From CAVQKZ01 sp963837325 (GTDB lineage Bacteria; Actinomycetota; Actinomycetes; Mycobacteriales; Jatrophihabitantaceae), in NCBI GenBank assembly GCA_963837325.1, contig CAWIMV010000001.1:2170001-2234000 (forward strand): a stretch of 64,000 nt of DNA, given 5' to 3'. The notes beneath the pieces are model-generated. The model was not told where the DNA came from and ran no database searches. It was given only the letters and a program-made list of their open reading frames with translations. The position numbers and the translations under genes are program-made. Shown here piece after piece: positions 8,322-16,674 of the stretch; positions within the stretch are counted from its first letter, which is position 1, and each line of letters begins with the position of its first letter.

Positions 8322-9629
8322 ATGAGGACCGCCACGGTGACGGTCGTAGCCGGTGCAGGTGCCGAGACGAAGCCGACCGAGCTCGTGATCACCTCGGCCA
8401 AGCCGTGGGTAATCGGCCGTTCGCGAGATGCCGACGTCGTCATCGATGACGCCCGGGTGTCGCGCCGCCATCTGGTGATCGAGTGCGCGGGACCGGCCTG
8501 GTTGGTCAAGGACGCCAGCTCAAGCGGCAGTTGGCACAACGGATCGCGGGTCGGACCCGATGGCGTGACGCTGCAGGGCGCGGGTCGTCTTCGCTTCAAT
8601 CTCGGGGATCGAAGCGGTCCGGAGATCGTCCTGTTCGCGAACAGCGCGGTGGCTGCGGCCGAGGATTCGACGGTCCCGTTCGATCCGGCGCTCGCCGCGT
8701 CCACGGCCATCCTGGGGTCGTCGGCGGCCGCGCCAGCGGCACAAGCAGCGGCTGCGCCAGTGGCTCAGGCAGCCGCCGCACCCGCGACGCCGTCGGCGGT
8801 CGCACTGTCCCGGACGCCCGTCAAGCCGGCCAGTGCCGCTGACCGGCCGGAGCGCCCCGGCGAACCCCGGCCGGCCAGCACCCGACGCCGCGGCCGCCGA
8901 GTCGCCATCGCGCTGCTCGTCCTGATCCTTTTGTTGACGATCGCCGATCGCGCCGCAGCCAAACTCGCATCGAAGCAAGCCGTCGCTCAAGTCGTGCAGC
9001 AGAGCCAAGGGCTGACGGGCAAGCCCAGCGTGTCATTCGGTGGGTTCCCGTTCCTGACCCAGGTGGTGTTCGGTAAGTACACCGACATCAACGTGAAGAT
9101 CGGTGGGATCACCGTTGCCGGTGCGCCGCGCATTCAGCAGATCTCCGGACACCTGAAGGGCGCGCACATTCCGCTGTCCAAGGCCATCGGTGGCCACGTG
9201 GGGAAGATCCCGGTCGACCATGTCAGCGCAACGGTGGCCATGACGTTCGCGGATCTCAACGCGTTTCTCAAAGATCAGCCGGGGCACATCGTGCTTGCGC
9301 AGCGCAAGGGCGCGCTGCAGTTCTCCGGGGGTTTCGAGCAGGCCGGCACGACAATCAACGTGACCGGTAGCGCCGAGATCGCCGCGAACGGCGACGGTCT
9401 GACGGTCACGCCCAAGAACATCCACGCCACCGGCAGCGGCGACACCGGTGATGTGCTCGATGACATCAGCGGCGCGCTGGACGGTGCGGCGCAGTTCTTT
9501 CCGCCGGTCCCCGTCCCGATGGCCGGCCTACCGTTCAACCTCCGACTCACGTCCGTGCACGTGAATGGCAGCGGCGTGACGGCCTCCGCGGCGGCGGACC
9601 ACCTCATCCTCGACAGCAGCCAACGATGA
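8322..9629 (+). CDS. FHA-domain protein fused to a DUF2993 (LmeA-like) domain
   Basis: A 435-residue protein. The N-terminal FHA domain (about 25-105) shows the phosphothreonine-binding signature GRSRDADVVIDDARVSRRH. A Pro/Ala-rich linker follows, then one membrane helix (VAIALLVLILLLTIA, near 195) and a C-terminal DUF2993 domain (about 210-430, with SFGGFPFLTQVVFGKY). DUF2993 is the fold of LmeA, a mycobacterial periplasmic phospholipid-binding protein needed for lipomannan elongation. The layout therefore puts a phosphothreonine reader inside the cell and a lipid-binding fold outside. The gene for the FHA-ABC transporter starts 19 bases downstream on the same strand. The fusion suggests that kinase signalling controls an envelope-lipid process; the exact role is not known. 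Confidence 0.85.
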   Translation: MRTATVTVVAGAGAETKPTELVITSAKPWVIGRSRDADVVIDDARVSRRHLVIECAGPAWLVKDASSSGSWHNGSRVGPDGVTLQGAGRLRFNLGDRSGPEIVLFANSAVAAAEDSTVPFDPALAASTAILGSSAAAPAAQAAAAPVAQAAAAPATPSAVALSRTPVKPASAADRPERPGEPRPASTRRRGRRVAIALLVLILLLTIADRAAAKLASKQAVAQVVQQSQGLTGKPSVSFGGFPFLTQVVFGKYTDINVKIGGITVAGAPRIQQISGHLKGAHIPLSKAIGGHVGKIPVDHVSATVAMTFADLNAFLKDQPGHIVLAQRKGALQFSGGFEQAGTTINVTGSAEIAANGDGLTVTPKNIHATGSGDTGDVLDDISGALDGAAQFFPPVPVPMAGLPFNLRLTSVHVNGSGVTASAAADHLILDSSQR

Positions 9630-9648
9630 CGCTTACTGGACGGCACAC

Positions 9649-12072
9649 ATGAGCACTACCACGCTGGCGATCGCTCGCGGCCCCAACGGCTCGGCGCCAC
9701 CGGTCACCACCGTCATCGCGGCCGACAAGCGCTGCGTCGTCGGACGCGCGCACGACGCCGATGTCGTCATCGACGACGCTCGGGTGTCGCGACGACATCT
9801 CGTGATCGAGCCGGAGGCGAACAGCTGGCGGATCCGCGACGTCAGTTCGAACGGCAGTTGGCACGACGGTGAACGCATCAACGACGATGGTGCGCTGGTA
9901 CCGGTCAGGGGTGAGCTGCGAATTCATCTCGGTGCCAGCGACGGGCCCGAGCTCGTCGTCACGCACCGAGCGCCGCCGCCCGCGCGGGCGCCGATGCCAC
10001 GCCTCGACGAGCAGCGCACGGTGCTACCGCGCCGGCCGGTTTCCGAGACGGCTACGCGAGGCGGCGACCCCGCGGCACCAGAGGCAACTCAGCTCGAACA
10101 GGAGCCTCAGACCGAGCACCCGCTGACGATCGGCCGCATGACGATGGGCCGGGATCCGGGCAGCGATATCCACCTGTCCGATCTGCTGGTGTCGCGCAAT
10201 CATGCCGAACTGCGTGTCGGTCCCGACCACGCCGAGATCACCGACCTGGATTCCGCGAACGGCACCTTCGTCAACGGTCAACGAATAACGCAGACGTCGC
10301 CGATCTTCGCGGGTGACGTGATCGCCATCGGTCACTACCTGCTGCAGGTGCAAGACGGCGCCCTGGTCGAGTACGTCGATTCCGGCGATGTCAGTTTCGA
10401 GGCTCAGGGGCTGTCCGTCTTCGCCGGCAAGAAGCAGCTCATGCACGACGTCAGCTTCCGGCTCCCGGCCCGGACTTTGTTGGCAGTGGTCGGTCCGTCG
10501 GGCGCGGGCAAGTCGACGCTGCTGAACGCGCTCACCGGCTTCCGGCCGGCCGACGCCGGTCACATCCGATACGCCGGACGTGACTTGTACGGCGACTACG
10601 ACGAGCTTCGCCGGCGCATCGGGTACGTCCCGCAGGAAGACCTGCTGCACACGTCGCTCACCGTCCGCAAGGCGCTGACCTACGGAGCCGAGCTTCGCTT
10701 TCCGCCCGACGTCAGCCCGGCCGAACGCAGCACGCGGGTCGACGAAGTGCTTGACGAGCTCGGGCTGACCAACCATGCCGACACCCGGGTCGGTCAGCTG
10801 TCCGGTGGCCAGCGCAAGCGGACCAGCGTCGCGCTCGAGCTGCTGACCAAGCCGTCACTGCTGTACCTGGACGAGCCGACCTCGGGACTCGACCCTGGGC
10901 TCGACAAGTCGGTGATGCACTCGCTGCGCGCTCTGGCCGACGACGGCCGGACCGTCGTGGTCGTCACGCACAGCGTCGCGAATCTCGACGTGTGCGACCT
11001 CGTCCTGATGTTGGCGCCCGGCGGGTACGTCGCCTACCTCGGACCGCCGAACGGAGCGCTGGCCTACTTCGGAGAACGCGACTTCGCCGATGTCTTCCTG
11101 TCCTTGGAGGCAACGCCGGGCCCAGAATGGGACACCCGGTTCCGCACGTCGAACCTGTACGTGACGGCTGCGATCGGAGCGCCGTCAGCGCGGCGAGTGG
11201 AGCAGGAGCTCCCGAGCATCCGACAGCAACCGGTCCTGCGCCAGCTGTCGACGCTGGTCCGGCGCTATCTGCGCGTGGTCGCATCGGACAAGTCCTACAT
11301 CCGGTTGATCATCGCGTTCCCGTTACTGCTCGGCATCATCCCGCGAGTCGTCCCGGCCAAGCACGGGCTGCACGTCATTCCGCAGCAGCCAAACCAGGAC
11401 GCCCCCACGGTGTTGATGGTGTTGATCTTGTGCGCCTGCTTCATGGGCATGGCGAACTCGGTGCGCGAGATCGTCAAGGAACGGCCGATCTACCGGCGCG
11501 AGCGGGCGATCGGCTTGTCGGTGACGGCGTACCTGGCTTCCAAAGTCATTGTGCTGATGCTGCTCACCGCGCCCCAGGCGATCATCTTCGCGATGATCGG
11601 CGTACTGGGTCGCACTCCCAGCGACGGCGTGCTCCTGGGATCGCCGCTACTCGAGGTGCTGCTCGCCGTGATGGTCACTGCGGTGGTCTCGGGTTTCGTG
11701 GGACTGCTCATCTCGGCCGTGGTCGACAACGCGGACAAGACGATGCCGCTGCTCGTGCTGATCACGATGGCGCAGCTGGTGCTGTCGGGCGGGTTGGTGC
11801 CGATTGCCGGGAAACCGGGACTGTCCCAGGTCAGCTGGTTCGCCCCGGCCCGCTGGGGCTACGCGGCGGTGGGATCGTCGGTCGACCTGAACGCCGTGCT
11901 GAGAACCCGGGACCACAACTTCAAGACCGGGCCGCCCGATCCGCTGTGGAATCACACCGCCACGACGTACCTGACCGACCTGGCGTTCTGCCTCGTCGTC
12001 GGGGTCGTGGCAATTCTCGGCTGCGCGTACCTGTTGCGGCGACGCGATACCAAGACGACCCGCCGAGCCTGA
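9649..12072 (+). CDS. ABC transporter with two N-terminal FHA domains (Rv1747-like)
   Basis: An 807-residue half-transporter. FHA domain 1 lies at about 27-105 (GRAHDADVVIDDARVSRRH) and FHA domain 2 at about 160-240 (GRDPGSDIHLSDLLVSRNHA). The ABC ATPase follows at about 250-480, with Walker A GPSGAGKST near 281, signature LSGGQRKR and Walker B LLYLDEPTSGLD. An ABC2-type membrane domain with about six helices covers about 545-800. The order matches mycobacterial Rv1747, whose FHA domains bind its kinase-phosphorylated linker and which has been linked to export of cell-wall lipid-linked material. FHA1 is nearly identical in its core to the FHA of the preceding gene, which points to duplication. 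It probably forms an operon with that gene; the substrate is unknown. Confidence 0.9.
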   Translation: MSTTTLAIARGPNGSAPPVTTVIAADKRCVVGRAHDADVVIDDARVSRRHLVIEPEANSWRIRDVSSNGSWHDGERINDDGALVPVRGELRIHLGASDGPELVVTHRAPPPARAPMPRLDEQRTVLPRRPVSETATRGGDPAAPEATQLEQEPQTEHPLTIGRMTMGRDPGSDIHLSDLLVSRNHAELRVGPDHAEITDLDSANGTFVNGQRITQTSPIFAGDVIAIGHYLLQVQDGALVEYVDSGDVSFEAQGLSVFAGKKQLMHDVSFRLPARTLLAVVGPSGAGKSTLLNALTGFRPADAGHIRYAGRDLYGDYDELRRRIGYVPQEDLLHTSLTVRKALTYGAELRFPPDVSPAERSTRVDEVLDELGLTNHADTRVGQLSGGQRKRTSVALELLTKPSLLYLDEPTSGLDPGLDKSVMHSLRALADDGRTVVVVTHSVANLDVCDLVLMLAPGGYVAYLGPPNGALAYFGERDFADVFLSLEATPGPEWDTRFRTSNLYVTAAIGAPSARRVEQELPSIRQQPVLRQLSTLVRRYLRVVASDKSYIRLIIAFPLLLGIIPRVVPAKHGLHVIPQQPNQDAPTVLMVLILCACFMGMANSVREIVKERPIYRRERAIGLSVTAYLASKVIVLMLLTAPQAIIFAMIGVLGRTPSDGVLLGSPLLEVLLAVMVTAVVSGFVGLLISAVVDNADKTMPLLVLITMAQLVLSGGLVPIAGKPGLSQVSWFAPARWGYAAVGSSVDLNAVLRTRDHNFKTGPPDPLWNHTATTYLTDLAFCLVVGVVAILGCAYLLRRRDTKTTRRA

Positions 12073-12114
12073 ACGCGACCGAAGGCGAGGACGGTCAGCG
12101 GGACTGCAGTCGTC

Positions 12115-13482
12115 CTACGTCGTGATCGTGGCTGTCGTTCCACCGAAGTCGACGATCGCACCAGCCACCAGGCTCAACGCCCGCCCCGGTTCGACTTCCA
12201 GCTTGGCGTCATTGGGCATGCGCACGTTCCACGTGACGGTCCCGGTATTGCGTAGCCCCCACGAGGCGTGATCGGCTCGCAGCGCAACCCGGGCGACCGC
12301 TTCGCGGAAGTCGTAGTTGCGGCGGATGTGGTGCGGGTAGACCGACGTGTTCGCGTTCAGCACCAGGCTCGTGGAGCGGAACGTCAGCTGCACCGGATCG
12401 GCGATCTCCGCGTCGCACGACCAGCACCGCAGTCTCGGGGTACGCCGTTCGAAGTAGTTCTCGCTCTGGCACGACAGGCACTCGACGATCGAGTCGCGCA
12501 GCCGGGACGCGGCCGCCCGCCAGACGCTCTCCCGGACCCGTCCGTTGCGAGGGTCGCTCAGTCCGCGTCCGAATGCGGTGATGAAGAGATCTCTGATGAA
12601 CGACGGGTGCATCGACCAGTTGTCGGCCACCGAGCCGTGGTACGCGGGCAGCGGACGGTTGCTGTCGTCATCGGGATCGAAGATGAACACCGGCGCCTGG
12701 CCGAACAGATCCAGCTCGGCGCTGTCATCGAAGACGCCGTAGTCGAGTTCCCGCGCGCCGACGAGCGGATGGCCGACCATCAGCAGGTAGAACAACAAGA
12801 CCGACAGCGAGAACAGATCGGTGGCGATGCTTGGTGCGGCTTCGGATCGAACGATCTCCGGAGCCATGAATCGCCGCGTGCCCAGCACGAGCGAAGGGCT
12901 GGCACCGTCGACGCCGACGTTGTCGTTGTCGCAGATCAGCGGCGAGCCGGTACCGGGGTCGAAGAAGACATTGCCGAAGCTGATGTCGCGATAGCACAAG
13001 CCTTGAGCGTGCAGGTTGAGGAACGCATCGGCGAGCAGCATGGCCAGCGTGCACACCGTGGAGAACGGGACGTCGACGTTGCCGGTGAGCAGATCCGACA
13101 AGCCGGCGTACTGATCGTCGCGAAGCGGCATGAGATAGCCGAACCCGGGCCGGTGATCAATCGTGACAATCTGCTCCGGCCACAGGAATGCAGCGCTGGG
13201 CGAACCACGCTCGACCAGTTCTTCGATCGTCTGCCGCTGCGATCGGGTGGCCGTGTGCGGGTAGTACCACTTCAGCGCGCGGGACCGCCCGAGCGTGTCG
13301 CTGACCTCGACCACGGTCCCCTGACTCCCCTGGCCGATCGTGCGCGCAACGGTCCAAGCGGCGTCGTGACCCGAGAACCTGACCCGCTCTCCGTCGGCGA
13401 ACAACGCTGGGGCCCCTAACCGAACTCGTCGTCCACTCGGGCGTCGCCACACTGTTTGCCGAACCTGGCCCCGCCCGACCAC
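12115..13482 (-). CDS. Ser/Thr protein kinase with C-terminal zinc ribbon (TerY-P triad type)
   Basis: A 455-residue kinase without a membrane helix. Visible elements are a Gly-rich loop GQGSQG (50-55), Lys71 (ALKWYY), the catalytic loop YRDISFGN with Asp166 and Asn171, a DND stretch at 185-187 in place of DFG, and MAPE at 206-209. A four-Cys zinc ribbon follows (C335, C338, C353, C356), then a beta-rich tail. All core catalytic residues are present, though HRD reads YRD. Start GTG 13482 has AGGAT eight bases upstream. The gene diverges from the VWA and PP2C genes. A kinase with zinc ribbon, a PP2C and a TerY-like VWA protein is the composition described for the TerY-P triad of tellurite/stress-response (ter) systems, so a joint signalling role is likely. 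Confidence 0.85.
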   Translation of the reverse strand: MVGRGQVRQTVWRRPSGRRVRLGAPALFADGERVRFSGHDAAWTVARTIGQGSQGTVVEVSDTLGRSRALKWYYPHTATRSQRQTIEELVERGSPSAAFLWPEQIVTIDHRPGFGYLMPLRDDQYAGLSDLLTGNVDVPFSTVCTLAMLLADAFLNLHAQGLCYRDISFGNVFFDPGTGSPLICDNDNVGVDGASPSLVLGTRRFMAPEIVRSEAAPSIATDLFSLSVLLFYLLMVGHPLVGARELDYGVFDDSAELDLFGQAPVFIFDPDDDSNRPLPAYHGSVADNWSMHPSFIRDLFITAFGRGLSDPRNGRVRESVWRAAASRLRDSIVECLSCQSENYFERRTPRLRCWSCDAEIADPVQLTFRSTSLVLNANTSVYPHHIRRNYDFREAVARVALRADHASWGLRNTGTVTWNVRMPNDAKLEVEPGRALSLVAGAIVDFGGTTATITT

Positions 13483-13520
13483 TGTAGTTATCCTATGGTC
13501 GATTACCGGGAAGGCGGGAC

Positions 13521-14204
13521 GTGATGGGCCAGCGACCGGGATCGGTGCTTGCCCGCCGCCCCCTCCATTTCATAGTGCTTGCGGACTGTTCCGGGTCCAT
13601 GGCGGCCGACGGGAAGATCCAGGCGCTCAACAACGCGTTGCGCGAGACGATCCCGCATCTGACCGAGATCGCGGCCCAGAATCCGCACGCTGAGGTGTTG
13701 GTGCGAGTCCTGGCCTTCTCTACGGGCGCGCGGTGGCACATCGAAACGCCGACGCCGGTCGAGCGGCTGGTGTGGGAAGACCTCAGCGCGTCGGGCTATA
13801 CCGACCTCGGCGCGGCGCTCAGGTTGCTGATCCCGGAACTGCGGTCGCCGCCCATGCAGGAACGAGCCTTGCCACCGGCGATGGTGTTGATCTCCGACGG
13901 CATGCCGACCGACGACTACCGTTCGGCACTGGGACTCATGCTCGACGAGCCGTGGGGGCAGCGGGCGGTGCGAATGGCGATCGGTATCGGTCGCGATGCC
14001 GAACACTCGATGCTGTCGAGATTCATGGGCTCGGCCGACCTGGCGCCCGTGAGCGCCAACAATCCCGAGCAATTGATGAGCATGATCCGGTGGGCTTCGA
14101 CGCACGTCTCGCGGATCGCGTCGCAGTTGGCCACGGTGCCACCGAAACCGTTCGGTCCGGTGATAAGTCCGCCATCCGAAGACAGCACCAGCCAGGTTTG
14201 GTGA
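13521..14204 (+). CDS. TerY-like von Willebrand A domain protein
   Basis: A 227-residue cytoplasmic protein made of one VWA domain. The metal-binding MIDAS motif is intact: DCSGS with Asp22, Ser24 and Ser26, a Thr in SGYTDLGAAL, and an Asp in LISDGMPTDD. The start is GTG 13521 or ATG 13524, after GGGAAGGCGGG. The stop overlaps the PP2C start by four bases (GTGA), so the two are translationally coupled. TerY-family VWA proteins are thought to scaffold protein complexes in ter-type stress systems. The kinase diverges 38 bases upstream. No terC, terD or terB gene is seen in this window, so this looks like a stand-alone triad. Confidence 0.85.
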   Translation: MMGQRPGSVLARRPLHFIVLADCSGSMAADGKIQALNNALRETIPHLTEIAAQNPHAEVLVRVLAFSTGARWHIETPTPVERLVWEDLSASGYTDLGAALRLLIPELRSPPMQERALPPAMVLISDGMPTDDYRSALGLMLDEPWGQRAVRMAIGIGRDAEHSMLSRFMGSADLAPVSANNPEQLMSMIRWASTHVSRIASQLATVPPKPFGPVISPPSEDSTSQVW

Positions 14205-15013
14205 CGGTGCCGCGCTGGAAGGCCACGACGGCCAGCGTTCGCGGGTCTGTCCACGAGCGGGCCGGGCTGCCGAACCAGGACGCCGTCGCGGCCGAGCCCC
14301 GTGGCGACAGCGGCCTGGTCGCCGCGGTTGCCGACGGTCATGGGGGTCGCCGCTACGTGCGCAGTGACCGCGGCTCGGCCCTGGCCGTGACCCTCGCGGT
14401 CGAACTGAGCCGCGCCGTGCCGGCGAACGGGTCACCCGACGCCGGCAACCCGCTGGAGAGCCTGGCTGACGGGTTGGTGGGGAAATGGCACGAGCGCGTG
14501 CAGGCCGATCACCGCGGTGAACCGTTCACCGCCCAGGAACGCGAACGCGCTCAAGCGGACTTGGACGCGAATCCGGTTCTCGCCTACGGCAGCACGTTGC
14601 TCATCGCACTGCTGTCCCCTGACAACGTGCACCTGGCCCAGATCGGTGACGGCGACGTCGTCGTGGTCTCCGCCTCCGGGCACGTGTCGGCGCCCATGCC
14701 GGGCGACTCCCGGCTCGTGGCCGGAGAGACGACCAGCTTGTGCGCGCCGAGCGCGCGGGCGGACTTCCGCTTCTGCTCGGTACCGGCTGCCGCCAACCCG
14801 GCGCTGGTGTTGTTGGCGACCGACGGGTACGGCACCGCCTTCGCCGATCCGGACTGGCAAGCCGGCGTCGGACGTGATTTCTTGACGGCCGTCACCGACA
14901 GCGGCTGGGAAAATCTGCAGACGCAGTTGCCGGTGTGGTTGGCAGATTCGGCCCGGGTCGGTGGCGATGACGTGAGCGTGGCCGTGGTTGCCGCCGACTC
15001 GCCGCGCCGCTGA
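14201..15013 (+). CDS. PP2C-family Ser/Thr protein phosphatase
   Basis: A 270-residue phosphatase that should reverse phosphorylation by the neighbouring kinase. The start GTG 14201 overlaps the VWA stop; an in-frame frame reaching back to 13733 overlaps the VWA gene and is not used. Metal-binding residues are visible: NQDA near 26-29, VADGHGG with Asp45, QIGDGDVVVV in the middle, LLATDGYGTAF, and GGDDVSVAVV near the C-terminus. Length and motif order fit the minimal soluble PP2C found in TerY-P triads. There is no membrane segment or extra sensor domain, so any input must come from a partner, perhaps the VWA protein. Confidence 0.87.
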   Translation: MTVPRWKATTASVRGSVHERAGLPNQDAVAAEPRGDSGLVAAVADGHGGRRYVRSDRGSALAVTLAVELSRAVPANGSPDAGNPLESLADGLVGKWHERVQADHRGEPFTAQERERAQADLDANPVLAYGSTLLIALLSPDNVHLAQIGDGDVVVVSASGHVSAPMPGDSRLVAGETTSLCAPSARADFRFCSVPAAANPALVLLATDGYGTAFADPDWQAGVGRDFLTAVTDSGWENLQTQLPVWLADSARVGGDDVSVAVVAADSPRR

Positions 15014-15131
15014 ACCCACTCCAGGCCACCGGCGGTGCACTGATGAGCGGGCCGACCGGTCAGGATTGCGGCGAGGTGTTGAGTTCCTCCATGAATTCGC
15101 CGTTCGCGTGAGCAGCTGGACGAGTCGGTTC

Positions 15132-15923
15132 TTACCTGTCGGGCTTGGCCATGACTCGGTGCATGGCCGCGTTGACGCGGTCCGGCAGCACGCTGGCGAT
15201 GGCCTCCTGCACCTTCGTGGTCACCGACGCTGCAATCACACGGTTCTTGCCCGCCATGAGTGCCTCGTAGCCCTGCCGCGCTACGTCGGCCGGGTCGTCC
15301 TTGCTACTGCTTCGGCCGATCTTGGTGTTGTTGGCCATATCCGCGCGACGGAAGAAGTTGGTCTCGGTCGGACCCGGCATGAGCGACGTGACCGTGACGT
15401 CGGTGTGCTTGAGTTCGTCCTGCAGGGCCACGGCGAACGACTGCAGGAACGCCTTGGATGCGTTGTAGATCGCTTGGAACGCGCCCGGCATCGTCGACGC
15501 GATCGACGACGTGATGAGCACCCGCCCGGCGTTGCGCGCAACCATCTCAGGCAGGATGCGCTTGGCCAGGTGCACCGTCGCCCGGACGTTCAGGTCGACG
15601 ATCGCCAGCTCATCGGCGAGGTCCGAATCGACGAACGCCCCGCCCTGGCCGATGCCGGCATTCAACGCGACGGCGGCGACGGGACGCCCGTGAGCGGCAA
15701 CGACCTTGTAGAACTGCTCGACGCCGCCGTAGCCGCGCAGATCCTGCTGCACGGCCTCGACCTGCGCACCCCCGAGGCGCAGGTCTGCGGCCGCCGTGTG
15801 AATCGCGTCGTCTTCGGCGCAGATCACCAGGTCGTAGCCATGATCGGCGAACTGCTTGGCCAATTCGTATCCGATGCCGCTGGACGCACCGGTCACGACG
15901 GCCAGCGGCTTCTCTGTAGCCAT
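15132..15923 (-). CDS. Short-chain dehydrogenase/reductase (SDR)
   Basis: A 263-residue NAD(P)-dependent oxidoreductase of the classical SDR family. The cofactor motif TGASSGIG lies near residues 11-18, NAGIG near 90, the catalytic Ser in ITSSIAS, and YNASK gives the catalytic Tyr and Lys. Start ATG 15923 has AGGGGAG upstream. The substrate cannot be named from sequence. It is convergent with the phosphatase gene, with 118 bases between the stops and no obvious terminator, and has a long gene-free region on its 5' side, so it is probably a single-gene unit. Confidence 0.85.
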   Translation of the reverse strand: MATEKPLAVVTGASSGIGYELAKQFADHGYDLVICAEDDAIHTAAADLRLGGAQVEAVQQDLRGYGGVEQFYKVVAAHGRPVAAVALNAGIGQGGAFVDSDLADELAIVDLNVRATVHLAKRILPEMVARNAGRVLITSSIASTMPGAFQAIYNASKAFLQSFAVALQDELKHTDVTVTSLMPGPTETNFFRRADMANNTKIGRSSSKDDPADVARQGYEALMAGKNRVIAASVTTKVQEAIASVLPDRVNAAMHRVMAKPDR

Positions 15924-16674
15924 CCCACTCCCCTGCCGGTCCTCGAGTACCCGCCTCCCCTGGGGCGATCACCGACTGGGCTACCCCCGGTACCGCGGCC
16001 TCAAACGGTGCGACTTCGCCGGTCCTGCGGCTCGGCAGCGGTGATCGCGGACGATCACGCGGGTCGGTCCGTCCCGTGTGCGGACAGTGAACGGCCCGGC
16101 CGTCCCCCGTGGGTCGGCCGGGCCTGAGCGTCAGCACCGGCTGGCTGAGCTGAACGCCTGACGTTCAGGATGCCGCCTTAGCGGACAAAATGGAAGAGTT
16201 CGAAATGCCTGAGCAGCCATCAGTTCGCGGTTTGGACGGCCCGGCCGCCTGCTTGACCGAAGCGGACCGGGCCTAGGCGTCAACGGCGTCTCGGGAGGGA
16301 GGAGACGCCAAGACCTCGACCCGCCTCGTCGTTGAGGTACCGCACGGACCACCCTCAGGGCCCAACCGCTCACTGAGCGTGCGCTGCGCCACGCGCAATG
16401 ACGGCATTACTCGTACATGTGGCAGTCTCTTGCGCTTGATCTTCGTAACGGTCGGTAGCGATTGCGCTACCACGCGCGCTCTCGGATGCCCTGTCGCGCG
16501 CCGGTTTACCGGACCTATGCCCCCGGCATGCTGCCGGCTCGCCTGATGCGGACGGCGCTGCGGTGTGGTTCGCATATGCCGGCCCGGGCGTCTTGTGTCT
16601 GAGAGTTGACGGTTCGGCAACAACCTGCCGCACGGTGCCGACTCGGGCCCGGTAACCAGCTCGGCGGTCTTGGG
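15924..16674. other. 751-bp gene-free stretch with a series of hairpins
   Basis: No reading frame here has convincing codon use, a ribosome binding site or a recognisable product. It lies upstream of the SDR gene and downstream of cobS. Perfect inverted repeats occur at 16093-16102/16115-16124 (10 bp), 16150-16156/16162-16168 (7 bp, loop CCTGA), 16238-16244/16267-16273 (7 bp), 16285-16292/16302-16309 (8 bp) and 16454-16460/16465-16471 (7 bp, loop ATTG). The stretch must also hold the SDR promoter. It may contain terminators or an unrecognised structured RNA. No tRNA fold was found. Confidence 0.6.
16093..16124. terminator. Strong GC hairpin, possible terminator of the cobalamin operon or bidirectional
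   Basis: Arms GGCCCGGCCG and CGGCCGGGCC pair perfectly over 10 bp around a 12-base loop. There is no T-run on either side, as is usual for high-GC actinomycete terminators. It lies about 550 bases past the cobS stop and 170 bases upstream of the SDR start, so its assignment to either gene is uncertain. Confidence 0.45.

Noticed and set aside
16160..16240. Possible tRNA because of GAGTTCGAAATGCC
   Set aside because: The T-loop-like sequence has no matching acceptor, D or anticodon stems around it.
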